This document shows, piece by piece, positions 1-12,600 of a stretch of 64,000 nt of DNA (positions within the stretch are counted from its first letter, which is position 1; every line of letters starts with the position of its first letter). A program made the translations under genes and the position numbers. Origin of the DNA: Pisaster brevispinus (Eukaryota > Echinodermata > Asteroidea > Forcipulatida > Asteriidae); NCBI GenBank assembly GCA_023634235.1, contig JAMKCF010000159.1, positions 1 through 64,000 on the forward strand, given 5' to 3'. Below the pieces are notes generated by a model. That model did no database searches. It worked only from the letters and a program-made list of their open reading frames with translations, and had not been told where the DNA came from.

Positions 1-664
1 TATTATTATTATTATTTTTACAAATGGGGTCTTTCGGAGACAATTTGCAGTTTTAAAAAGTACTTAAGGAGACGTTTTACTTAAGGAGACATTTTGACGT
101 CTCCTTAATTCTGTGTACGCTTTTATATAGGGAACCAGCTTGACTTCGTTGGCTCTCTAATGTTATTTTGGAAATAGTTTCCCGCCAGAAGAACTTGGGA
201 GGGTCCACACTTTCCTAGGGGTGTCTAAAATAAATATTTGCGATGGGGGAATTTCCGAGGTTGTATAAGTGACGGTGTTAGCAGTAATCATTTGGGAGAC
301 TATTGAATTTTTTCAAATAAATGCACTATTAAGGATTATGTTTGTAAAAAATGCATACCTCTTGCGTAATATCTGTATTTTGTTAATGCTCTGAAGTTTT
401 GGTTAAAAAACACCACTTCTAAATCACAATTTGGCATCGTCGGCAAGAAAACTTTCCGGATTACGCTGGTGCCCAGAAAAGGCATACCAAAAACGCTTGC
501 CGCGCACCATCACATTCGCTGTGCTCACTGCATGCTGGATGTACGTCGTAGACCACTCGATATACAGGCGTTTGCAGTTTGTTGTACTCGTGTGAAAGTT
601 ATGACGTGACGCACGGTGAACCGCCAGGATCGGGAGACAACGTGGTTGTTGTTTTGTAGCAAAA
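1..664. other. Region upstream of gene 1
   Basis: This stretch lies upstream of the proposed gene 1 start and holds no convincing coding region. It opens with a short ATT microsatellite (1-16). Around 60-110 there are short repeated GGAGAC-type words that recur near 25.8-26.0 kb. Any 5' UTR and promoter of gene 1 should fall in 500-664, but I see no clear TATA box or other core element there. Confidence 0.4.
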
Positions 665-673
665 ATGAAGAAG
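665..673 (+). CDS. Gene 1 exon 1 (start codon, Met-Lys-Lys)
   Basis: ATG with A at -3, followed by two Lys codons and a strong donor (GTAAGT at 674). The exon ends in phase 0, as exon 2 requires. It is too short for ORF detection and was chosen because its phase and short basic start fit the next exon. An alternative upstream start or a different first exon is possible. Confidence 0.5.
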
Positions 674-3600
674 GTAAGTCTCTTACTTACTGAATTAATG
701 TAATTTTTCATGCAGTTTGATTGTCGATGTAGGCGTTTTTACATCATTTCATGGAGGTAAAATAGACCTCCATGATCATTTTGAGTTGCTGTGTTTTATT
801 TTAAATTACCTTGCTCATGTTTAGACCTAATTTAATATTATAAAGTAAGGCGAAGTTACAGTGGTTGTGAACGAAAGGCTCCGTCTCTGACACTGACCGT
901 CACCATAGAGCTCTATGCACTGACAGTCATGCCAGTTTTCAACGTTCAACGTTGTCTTCCCAGTGGCTCAGTTAAAACGTACAATAAGCTGTTCACCACA
1001 GTTTCTAACGTCAGTCATGTCACCAAAGAATATATGAACTCAGCTTCAATGTTTTTGAAAGTTTGAAAATAAATTAACATCGACGTCGTCTTAAAAATAA
1101 ATTGCTTTACTATACTTGGGTCTAGGCCTGAGGTGACTAAATACAGATAAAGATAGATGACAAACAAACATCTAGATTAAAAAAAGGGGAAATAAAACTT
1201 TAACCTGTGTGTTGTGTCTATAAATGCGCTACTACTAGTACTATTAATTAGCCTTAGTCTAGACCCAGTAACTTGGTTGTACTAATTTGCCAGTTACTGG
1301 GGCGTAACTAAGGAAATTTGTAGGGGAGGCACAAGGGGGGGGGGGGGGTACCATATTTTCTAGGGGGCACTGCTGGCAAATCAATTATAGATTCTATTGC
1401 ATTTTTTATACACTGGATCTTGATATACATAATGGCGGATTCCAATTGGGGGGCGGGGGCACTGGCATCTTTTGGGTTCTTTTTGGTTGTTGAAATTACA
1501 GCCAAGAATGATCGCGGTCTTTTTGGATTGTCTTCTCAAAATATGTCACCGGTGAGCGAGGGTGCGAACAGAGTTTGATGCCTGCTTTCTGACTTGGGTC
1601 ATAGAGTTATTGTCGTAGCTACAGCTTATAGTGAGCTTCAAAATAATGAGAAGAGGGTACCGCACGTACACAGACTGGTGACCAACAGAAGTGCATGTTG
1701 CTGTCTGTCAGACTCCAGTCTGTGTACATGTGGTACCTGCGAGCTCCCCCGTAAGAAACTCTCTAATAGCTGGTGCTGTGACATAAAATATATTGAATTA
1801 TGTTCGCACCCTCGAAACACTGGTGATGTATTTTTTTGAGACTGAAATACAAAATGGCCGTGACCAATCTTTGAAGTCATTTTGAGCAACCTGAAGAGGT
1901 TTGTTTGCAATAACTTTTTACTTTCAACAACCAAAGCACTCGAGGGAAGCTAAGAGGTAATAGAGGTGGTTCAAGTTGGTTTTAAGGCAGTTTTAACTCA
2001 TTCGTGCTTAACTTTGTGTGTCTGAATGCTCTTAACCTAATCGGATTGAATTCGAATGAGTTCAATCGGTCGGCGAGGGTGGGCTAGCGTTAAACTACTC
2101 CTAGAACTATTCGGTTCGTTCCGCTATCGTCTCCCCGACCCTCATGGGTCATCATGTACAAAATCCTATTCGAAACTTTTTCCCCTTCACATTTATGCAC
2201 CTTGACTTCTCTTTTGAAAACGGAGCTCGCCAAAATTAGGCTCTATGTATTCATTGTTTTCACAGTGAGCTCGGGGTGGGTCCAGAAAATCCACTCCACA
2301 AAAAAAAGGTGCAAAAAATGATAAATTCCCATCGTTATTCGGAATCGTCGCCTTCCGACAACAAAAATGGCCGCCGTCGCTTGTATCAATGGTATGCTGC
2401 GCGCAACGCTGGTTCACAATAACCAACGGTTTACGTATAAAAGATAAGCCATTGATTATTGTGGACCAGTGTTGCGCACAGAATACTATTGAATACCAGC
2501 TTAAGGCATGTCGTGGACCAGCGTTGCACGCAGCATACCAGTGATACAAGCGATGGCGGCCATTTTTGATATCGGAAGGCGACGATTCTGAATAAACGAT
2601 GGGAATTTATCATTTTTTGCACCTTTTTTTTGCGGAGTGGATTTTCTGGACCCACCCCGAGCTCACTGTGAAAACAATAAACACATAGAGCCTAATTTTG
2701 GCGAGCTACGTTTTCAAAAGAGAAGTCCAGGTGCATAAACGTGAAGGGGACAAAGTTTCGAATAGGATTTTGTACATGATGACCTATGAGGGTCGGGGAG
2801 ACGATAGCGGAACGAACCGAATAGTTCTAGGAGTAGCGTTAAACCACTTTGGGTTTATCTTTTAGTCTGGTGTTTGGACAGAATAAAAATGACCACATCT
2901 GTTTTAACTCACAACAGATGACCACGGACCTGTGTAAGGTAAATATGCCTTTGTACGCCTCAACGTGCGCCTCAACAGGGCTGTGCGCGTGCTTTTGTGA
3001 ATAAACTGGATGTTGTTGTGTTGTTTCACGGTGCTGTTTGACCTCTTAAAACCGTATCGGGTTTAACTTCGAGCTGTCTGAACGCAAGGTAGTTTTATTT
3101 TTACAATCTCCCCCGCTGCTCGTAAAGTTAAACCAATTCGGGTCTAACTTTAGTACGCTGTCTGAACATGGTCATAGACATTGTTTATTAACACCTTAGG
3201 GGATGCGTCGCAATTTTAGCTGCACGACTTACAGGCGTGGAACTGGCCCAAGGATTTGGCTTGTCCACACAAGTAGGGCTAATAATGCACCATCTTTACT
3301 TCACTGAGCATTCTTATGTATAATTTTATTCTCTTGATTTTAGAGACGAAATTCGATATCTTGGCTGGAGGCCCTTGCTAAGGTTGACCCACCGGGGTTT
3401 ACTGTAAAACCCTCAGCAGGGAAAGGTAAATGTCATGCCATAAGCTTTATTTTAAAGTATGAAAATGGGGTAAAGTGTGTAGGGAAATTCCTTTTGGTTG
3501 CCTTTTTAATGCAAATTAGATTAACATCAGAATCAAAAGAAAACTTTTCTGGTGGTAGAATTAACATTACAAGAACATTATACACTGTTATAATGCACTT

Positions 3601-6600
3601 ATCCCACGTTTTAAACACAACACAAAACTAATATTGTCTTACGCACAAACTAATTAAAACAAACCACATTAGTCAGCAGAAGCTTGTAGCCGGGAATGCT
3701 CATTAGAATGCAACATTGGATTGACTCACTCACACATAGATACATCTACACAAATTTACTTGAAAATTATTGTAAAAAGTGTTCACAAGTTGAACACTAT
3801 CCAAAATCAGGTCAATTGGGTGGTTATGGCTGTATTTGTGTTGAAAGATAAATCCCCACCAGTAGCTAAATAACACAGCTGCTGAATGCAATCATTGTCA
3901 AAATTTTAAGGCCAGGGCCAAGTCTATTTTAGAGTCGGATGGGAAAGTGAAATCAAAGCTATTTTGGGAGCTTAAGAACAAGACAGAGCTTGTTCCATCT
4001 GTAAAAGCCAGCTTAAGCCGCGTTCGCATTGGACTTAAAATGGTTAACGTACTGCCGCAAATTGTTAACTTACCGATATTAAGTCCAAGTGCGAACAGCC
4101 GGTAACTTACCGGGGTGGTAATTTACCACCACAGCGCTGTTAACTTAACAGGCCGATTCGAGTCGCGGTAACTTAACAATGTTAACTTAACAGGGACAAG
4201 AAGTCCAATGCGAATGCACTATTCCAGTAACTTAACAATATGGTCATGTGACTTTTGTTATCGGGTCACGAATATGGTGACCTAGCCTGTGACCTCAAAT
4301 CTAGGACCCGCCCTGCGCAGGCGCAGACAGTTTGTTACCCCACGTCGTCACACTGTTTGCAGCTTTGCTTTGATTTACCTTCCATTTTGTCTTGCTTTTT
4401 TAATTTCCTTTGTGTCTTGCCCGCCTACGTCACTTTTGCTTGTTCTATCTAAAAGGTCAGGGAAGGCGCCCCTCGAGATCAAATTTTTCAACCTACGCAG
4501 CGTCCCTGGTAAGTTACCGGACACAAATTAATCCAAGTGCGAACAGCTGTTAACTTACCGGGCCGGTAAGTTAACTTACCGGGCCTGTAAGTTACAAGAC
4601 CCAAAATTCCAATGCGAACGCGGCTTTATAGTAGACCTACATGTCTAATCGTCATTACACTCATTTTGTGTATGTTAGTGTAAAACTTGACAAAAGCTTG
4701 ACAAAATAGAGATGTTTTATAATTTTAATTCATGCAAGAACTTTAGCTTGTCCATAAAATTATAGCTTGCCAAGCAAGCTTGATGGTTTTAGTAGTTATG
4801 CCATCTGTTCTAGAATGTGAACCAAATCTTACCCATGTCACCAGTAAATAATATTTATTCTCCTGCAGCATTCAGAAACCTCAAAGTATAGTGTTTAATT
4901 AGTCAGTGCGAGGGCAAAATAATATATATTTTTTTTATCTGTTACTCATCAAACATTAATAGTTTTAATATTATAACCAATTGTTTTTGTCTGATTCATT
5001 TAGGGAGGGGAGTCTTTGCTGATAAAAATTTTGAAGGAGGAGTTCCTTTATATACTTATGGAGGGGACTTAATCACAAAAGAAGATGGGGAGAGGAGAGA
5101 GGAGGAAGAGGAAAGCGTCTTTCGTTACTTCTTTCGTCATAATGGAAGCAATCTTTGGTATGTATTTTATAATGCTTATTGCATTTCTGCAAGGTCAATG
5201 ATGGAGTACTTGAGACCAACCTTTATAACGATCTTGGGCTTGGCTTGACTTTGAGCCGTAAATACTTGGTGTTGGTTTTAGTGTCAAAGGCACTCTGAAA
5301 GCACTAAGGGCACTGTTCGTATAGTCCTGTTGAAATTATTTAAATTCCCTGTTTTTACATAACAAATTTTCCAACTGTCACAGTTATGATGCTACAGCCC
5401 CATTGAAGGAACTCCGCTTTGGTCGCCTAACAAATCATGGTGATTCAAAGAAAGAACAGAATGCACGAATGAAAGTTCTTCAACTTAACAGTCAACCAGT
5501 TTTGTGCTTGTTTGCCTTGAAGAGGATCAGTGAAGGAGAAGAAATCCTTTATGATTATGGAATAAAAGAGCTCCCATGGTGTCAAAAGAGAGGTAAATTA
5601 AAATAGTGTTAACAGAGAGAAAACAAATAATAGATTAGTACAGATAATGCATTTTTGAATGGATCTTACATCAAGAAGTATTCACTATTACTCGCATATG
5701 CACTGGTGCTTAAAAAGTCCTATTTGCCCGTGGAAAAATGGGATTTTCTATTATACAATTAGTGTGCTGTATAGCAGTCACTAATAAGTTTGCAAAATGT
5801 TATCTAAGCTTTTATTTTTATTTTTATTATTATTATTTTGATTTATTCACACTGGCTTGCAGCCCAAAGTCTGAATCGCAAACAGTGGTTACAATAGACC
5901 AATGCAAAAGCTCCGCCCTTCTTGACACACAGCACTGACTGCATTGCTACTGTGTACACACGTGGGTAGCACATGTGTATCTCTCCAATGCCAAACAAAC
6001 AACATGAACTCACAAGCTTTCATTAAACACATACACATGTTTACATTTTGTTATTGAGGGTTTTAGTGTGTCAGACTTTGTTTAGACTTTTGGTGGCACA
6101 ACCAGGGCTGTGATTGTTCAACTTGTAGGGGGGGGGGGGGGTTGATTCTATGTAAAAAGAAACAATAGATGATAACTACAAAGGTAGTTTTTAAAAGCAC
6201 AGTGTTTACAATAAAATGTAAGAATGCACAAAAAGAAAGAATACAGTCGACTCTCGTTAATACGAGGTCCGCTGGACTGGCCCGTTTTCCTCGTATTATC
6301 CGAACCTCATCTTAAACGCAGCGCACTATTTACACATACATGTACATTTACATGTACACAAGTCATCATAGTGCATGCACTACACACGTGTCTAGGCTAG
6401 AACGGAGCGGTTCGCTTCCTAGTGGTACAGTTCTTACGAGCATCCTGTACACAAAAATATCAGTGATGAATGCATTTTTGTTGACTATGATCATAGAAAT
6501 TTAATATTTTGTATAACTCAAGATAAAAATCATAGCAAAGTCATGTCAAACTTGCCTATCATGTGGCCATGATGTAACAGATTCGGTACTGCGTAGCGCC

Positions 6601-9600
6601 TATGCTGAACGTTGTTTTTGCTGGTAGCCGCTAGGCGTGTAGGCGAAGTAGTATTTCAAGCATAGGATACCAGCGTAAATTTTCTGGTTTCGGATCGGAC
6701 GGAACTGTGTAGCCGGTCCGATCCGATGAATAGTTTGACAACAAGCATGTAATTTCAGAAACTTGGCTGACTGAATGATCAGCTTTTACGCAACAATATT
6801 TTTCCGATCCTCGCTATAGAAGTATGAAAAAACAATACATTTTGTCATCATGGGGCCGCAAAAATACCTTGTATTATCCGTGTTCTCGTTACGACCGTGC
6901 TCATATCTTCCGTTTTTTAAGACATAGAAACACGCATGGGACAGTTCGGGACCAGTGAAATACCTCGTATTAACCGGCGTCTCGTATCTTCTGAGCTTGT
7001 ATTAAGGAGAGTCGACTGTATATTTAAAAGAACACTAAATTATTAAACGAAAAGGTACCAATAGCCAAGAGCGCACAAATGAAATTACTTAGAACATGAT
7101 GGGTTTTTTCATTGGCCAGCAACCCAAGGGCAACCTCTTCAGCAGTACCCTCTATGCTTTCATAATAAGATTTGTTTTTTGTTTTTGGGGTTTTGTTTTG
7201 TTTTGCAGGAGAAGATGCATGTAAAGGGCGCAAGAGTAAAGCAAGCTGTGACAGCCCTCAAAAGAGATGTAAAGGGGGAAACCAGGAAAAGTTGGGTACT
7301 AGCAATACACTCACTTGTGAACATCAAGGACATTCATTTGCTTTGGAGGATGAAAATGTATCTGTTAAGCAAGGTTACTCTCTATCAGGTAATACTGGAA
7401 ATTCTCCATCTGTCGAGCTAGAAAATTATCCGTGCATCCAGCAAGGAAATTCTCCATCCGTAGAGCAAGAAAATTCTCCATTCGTCCAGCAAGGAAATTC
7501 TCCATCCGTCCAACAAGGAAATTCTCCATCCGTCCAGCAAGAAAATTCTCCATCTGTCCAGCAAGGAAATTCTCCATCTGACCAGCAAGGAGATTCTCCA
7601 TCCATCCAGCAAGGAAATTCTCGATCCGTCCAGCAAGGAAATTCTCCATCCGTCCAGCAAGGAAATTCTCCATCTGTCCAGCAAGGAAGTTCTCCATCTG
7701 ACCAGCAAGGAGATTCTCCATCCGTCCAACAAAGAAACTCTTCATCCATTGAGCGAGGAAATTCTCCATCTGTTGAAGGGGGGAATTCTCCATCTGTAGA
7801 GCGACAGAATTCTCCATCTGTCAAGCAAGGATCTGTTGAGCAAGGAAATGCTCCATCTGTCAAACAAAGACATTTTTCATCTGTTGAAGGGGGAATTTCT
7901 CCATCTGTAAAGCAACAAACTTCTCCATATGTCAAGCAGGGACATTCTCCATCTGCCAAACGAGGAAATTCTCCATCTGTTGAACAAAGAAGTTCTCCAT
8001 CTGTCCAGCGAGGAAATTCTCCATCAATTGAGAGAAGAAATTATTTATCTGGCCCTACTGGAATTTCTCCATCTGTAGACAAAGGAAAGTATCCATCTAG
8101 TGATACTGGAATGTCTCCATCTACTGAGGGAGGGAATTTTCCAGCTGGTGGTACTGAGTTTTTTCCAACTGTTTGTAGAGGAAACTCACCATCTGGTGAT
8201 AGAGTGGATAGAACCAATAGTGAGGTTTCATTATCAGGATTATTTAACTCATTATTGTCAGGCTATGTGTTACCAGAGAGCCACCCTTCAGATGGTGGAG
8301 GGCATGGTGACTCTACAGAAAGATCTTTGATCGTAGATGATGGGAGGAGCTCTCCATCTCATGTGAAAGGGAGGTCTTCATCTGGTGTTGTAAGAAGAAG
8401 CTACATTTATGACCAAAGTATTGTCAATGATTCTGATCAGGATGATGATTCCTCTGATGACTCAACATACATTTGTAGCTCTGATTACAGTGATAACTCA
8501 TTGGATGATTCACCAGCTGCTATTGTTCCTGAAAGGATATCATTAATCAGGTCTTCATTTGTTGATGGGGAAATGTGTCCATCATCAAATATTGGAGAGA
8601 GTTTGTCTTCTAGTGATAAAGGGGTTCTTCCATCAGTTGATGGACCCAGCTGTTCAGCATTCGTTGGTGGCAACATTAGTTCCACTTTGGGTGATTGGGA
8701 GGGCTCTTCAGTAAACAGAATTTTCTCTGGATGTTCATCTAGTAGCTTGCCACCTGATGACGGTATGGATCAGGGCTCACACTCGGATGTTGATTCAGTT
8801 GTGTTTCCAGTTGGTTGTAAGACAAAAATGAGTAACACAAATCAAGAAAGATATGTCAAGCCTAAAAGAAGGTGCCCTTTTTGTGGGTCTTTTTTTGTGG
8901 AGAAGTTGTCCAGGCACATAAGGAGTGTACACAAATCCATAAAGAGAGTGTCAGAGGCCATGAAATTGCCCAAAAACGAAATGATTGCTACATTTGATGC
9001 TTTCAGGAAGGAAGGAATCTTTCAAGTGAATAAAGAGCTTATGGCGACAGTTTCACCAGTTTATCACAGAGAGAGGAAAACTGCATCTGATGACGATTTG
9101 ATAATTTGTGGGATCTGCAAAGGTTTCTACTCTAGAAAGTGCTTCAAAAAGCACAAATACATATGCCAGGGAGATGCTCATTCAGAAGCGTGTCCTGTTC
9201 CTGTTTCTTTAATGTTGAGTGAATCTGAAGTGAGCAGCACATCTGAAAGCTTCAAGACAAGTGTTCTGTGCAAATTTCGTAACACTGAAGTTGGAGAAAC
9301 GGCAAGAGTAGATCCTATAATTGTGACCATCGGCAAGCGGCTTTGGCAGAAGGGCCAAAGTAAAAATGACAAAGTAGCAGAAGTTCGCAAATCAGTCATG
9401 ACGGACATGAGGAGAATAGCTTCACTTTACATAATATTCAAGGAGCAGCATCCGATTCACTCTACTCTGCCTCTAGAGAGCAGTACAGCAGCAGACATGT
9501 TCCAGCGCCAACACTTCGAAGTGTTTCGTGAAGCCATTCAAATCTATACAACATATGTGGATACTGCACAGCTGAAAAGTGGTTTGAAAGCAGCCATGTA

Positions 9601-12600
9601 CTACCTCATAAAGAAAGCGTGCAAAATTATCAAGGCAACTCATCTCATACATGATAGAGATGCTGAAGCGTCAGAGATTGACAAATTTTCAGCTGTACTT
9701 GCATTAAATCATGAGTTTTTGTTCGGTGACGCAAGTTATCAGATTAATCAGAACAGACAAAAAAATCTGCGAAAGCCTGGACAGCTGCCACTTGAATCTG
9801 ATGTAAAGACAGTAAGGTCATTCACAGTAGAGAAGTTGAGGGAATTGAATTCTGATCCTTATTTTGTCTGGGACTCTCACAATTTCAACACCTTGAGGGA
9901 TTTGACAGTGTCGCGACTTACTCTATTCAATGCTAGAAGGGGTGGAGAGCCATCCCGTCTAAAAATTACCGAATGGCAAGAAGCGGAAGACAACAGCTGG
10001 ATTGACAAACAGAGAGCACAACGACTTGATGACCCCTTGGAGAAGCGCATTCTTGAAGACCTGAAGATTACATACCAGACAGGAAAGGGCAACAACCATC
10101 TTGTGCCAATTTTATTTCCTTCCGACACTCTTCAACCAATGAAGAAGTTGATCAGTGAAGAAGTGAGAAGATCAGCTGGAGTTCGAGACGACAACCCATA
10201 TGTCTTTGCATGTGTTCAAGGCTCCACAACACATGTTACAGGATGGCATGCTCTAAGCAGGATTTGTGATGAAGCTGGTGTCAGCTGCAAATCAAGGTTG
10301 ACAGCCACAAAAAATAGACATCGTATAAGTACAATGTATGCTGCTTTGGAGTTACCAGAATCTGAACGTGCCCTGTTCTTCAAACATATGGGACACTCAA
10401 GTCAAGTCAATGAGAATGTTTACCAAGCACCACCTGCACTTATGGAGGTTATAAAGGTTGGAAAGCAGTTGCATCTAATTGATGCCGGTGAGTGGTCATT
10501 ACTGTCTTAGTATCAGTGTTTGCTAAGAAACCGTCTTTAAATATTGTTTCATTTAATTTCAATCTCAACATACGACAGAAAATGTGGTTTGTGGGTGTCT
10601 CAGCTTCTTAATGAACTGTTATCGGGTTATGACATACATGTACTGTACTTATATAACATACATGATTGTGGTAGCACCATCCATATTTTTGTTTTTGTCA
10701 ATTATCACACAACTTTCTGAAATATCTCAATATTGTCTAGTACATAGTGCACTATGAAAGCAAAGCTTACTTATCTTTATTTTAATGTTCGATAATAGCA
10801 AGGAGGAAAACTAAGTACTAAACAAAAATAATAACATTTAAACCTTATTTATTATGAAACAGTTCATGAAGACGACTCATCAGGTGACTCAGATACCCCT
10901 GTGGAATTACTTTCTCCTAGAGTTGGTGAGTATTTTGTTAACTATTGACCAAAAGATTATTTACAAAACTAGCATAATGATAAATTGGGTGTCTGGTAAA
11001 TCTGTCACCTGAACGTGTAAATAATCAACCAGTTAGTACATGTGTCTTCTTAATGTATGAATGTTCAACCAGTTATTAAATCTGTCTCCTTAATGCTTGA
11101 ATGTTTAACCAGTTATTAGGTGTTCGGACAAAAGTCCGAAGACCTCTTCTTATTGTTCTTTTTTTTTTTTTTTTTTTTTACTTCGTCTTCTTCTTCTCGC
11201 CGTCGATTGTCCGCTAACAAAGACACACTTCCTAAGCTCACATAAATTTGAAACTTTAAACATAGTTAGATATTCATTAGTAGATGAAACCATTTTTGGT
11301 TTCGTCATGACGTAATCAGGTGTCGAGTTACGTTAAATCAAAGTTTAATATTTGAAAAAATCATAACTCCAAAACAACACAATGGATTTTCACAATCTAT
11401 ACATCATCGGATAGGCCTGGTATGACTCTAAAAATGCTACACTGAACGCGACCTCATTTGACCTTGACTTCCGGTTCAAACCGGAAGTTGAATATTTAAA
11501 AAATTCATATCTCAAAAACTACTGATCATTTCATCACAATTTTTACATCATTCCGAAACTTTTGCACAGAAATGATGCCAATATGACCTTAACTTCTGGT
11601 CCTAAATGGGTGTTACAGCCAATGCTAGTATTAACCGCAGTTAATTCGTGTATGAGAAAAACGCTGTAACTGACTGTCAGCTCCATTATTCATAAGGTTC
11701 AAAGTCCACGAAGCCTGTGCGTATAGTCCCACCCAACGGAAATGTATCATTGTGTTGCTTATTCTTGTACGTAGTAACAACACGTGTCCCGCACATAAAA
11801 AACTCAAACTCATTCAAAGTTCAGTGTGAATTTAGTTCCGTTGTGCTCGTCTGATGGCTTAATGGAAAACAAGGAATAAAAGAGGAGGTTTTACTGAGAT
11901 GTCCACCTGCTTTAGGGATTTGTATGACTTTGACTAAATGACAAAAACTTCAACTGAAAAAGAAAGACATTGGTTTGTTTCTCATCGAACACCGAGACCC
12001 ACGTCACGTTGATCGACGTGACCATGCCTGCCAAAGGCGCTCTAGGCCCTCTGAGTATGCTCTTCAGACACGGTGATTAAAATGGTAAGCTTTTATTTCA
12101 AAACCACTGTTAAAAAGAGGGGGCATTTTGTCTACAATAATATTGATATGTTTCATCCATGAACTTGCCTAGTGTTTTTTGTTTTGTTTTTTTACTTTCA
12201 AAAATCATTATTTTGTCATGGTTTAATTTTCAACTATCTGATTGAATTGATGCTAATCCCCACTCAGGTATATTATGAATATGTACTGTGTATGGAAAAA
12301 AACATAACTCATGAACCAAAAAGTGTGCATTTTTGGGGGAATTGATTTTAACGATGTTGTAGTCTGACAAGGGTCTTGTTAAAACAAAATAAGATTTAAG
12401 AGCGCCATCTGGCGGCAGGTTAAAAAAGTTCAAAATACAGTTTCAATAGAAGCCTTTTGCAGAGTTTTTATAATTGTTTTAACATGGGCTCCACATACTT
12501 CACAAAAAATGAATATGTTGGTGACCTTGTCTTGACCTTTTAACCTGTCTAATCTGGAAGTTCTGTAAAACGCTTTAAAAACATTATTTAATAGCTATTC

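Noticed and set aside
7172..7208. N-terminal MFFVFGVLFCF stretch as a signal peptide of the large ORF
   Set aside because: It is the T-rich polypyrimidine tract before a TTTTGCAG acceptor. The phase from exon 4 fits a start of the exon at 7209.
7365..7959. Long repetitive ORFs on the minus strand
   Set aside because: Shadows of the 24-bp coding minisatellite. Any 3n-length repeat without stops is open in several frames.
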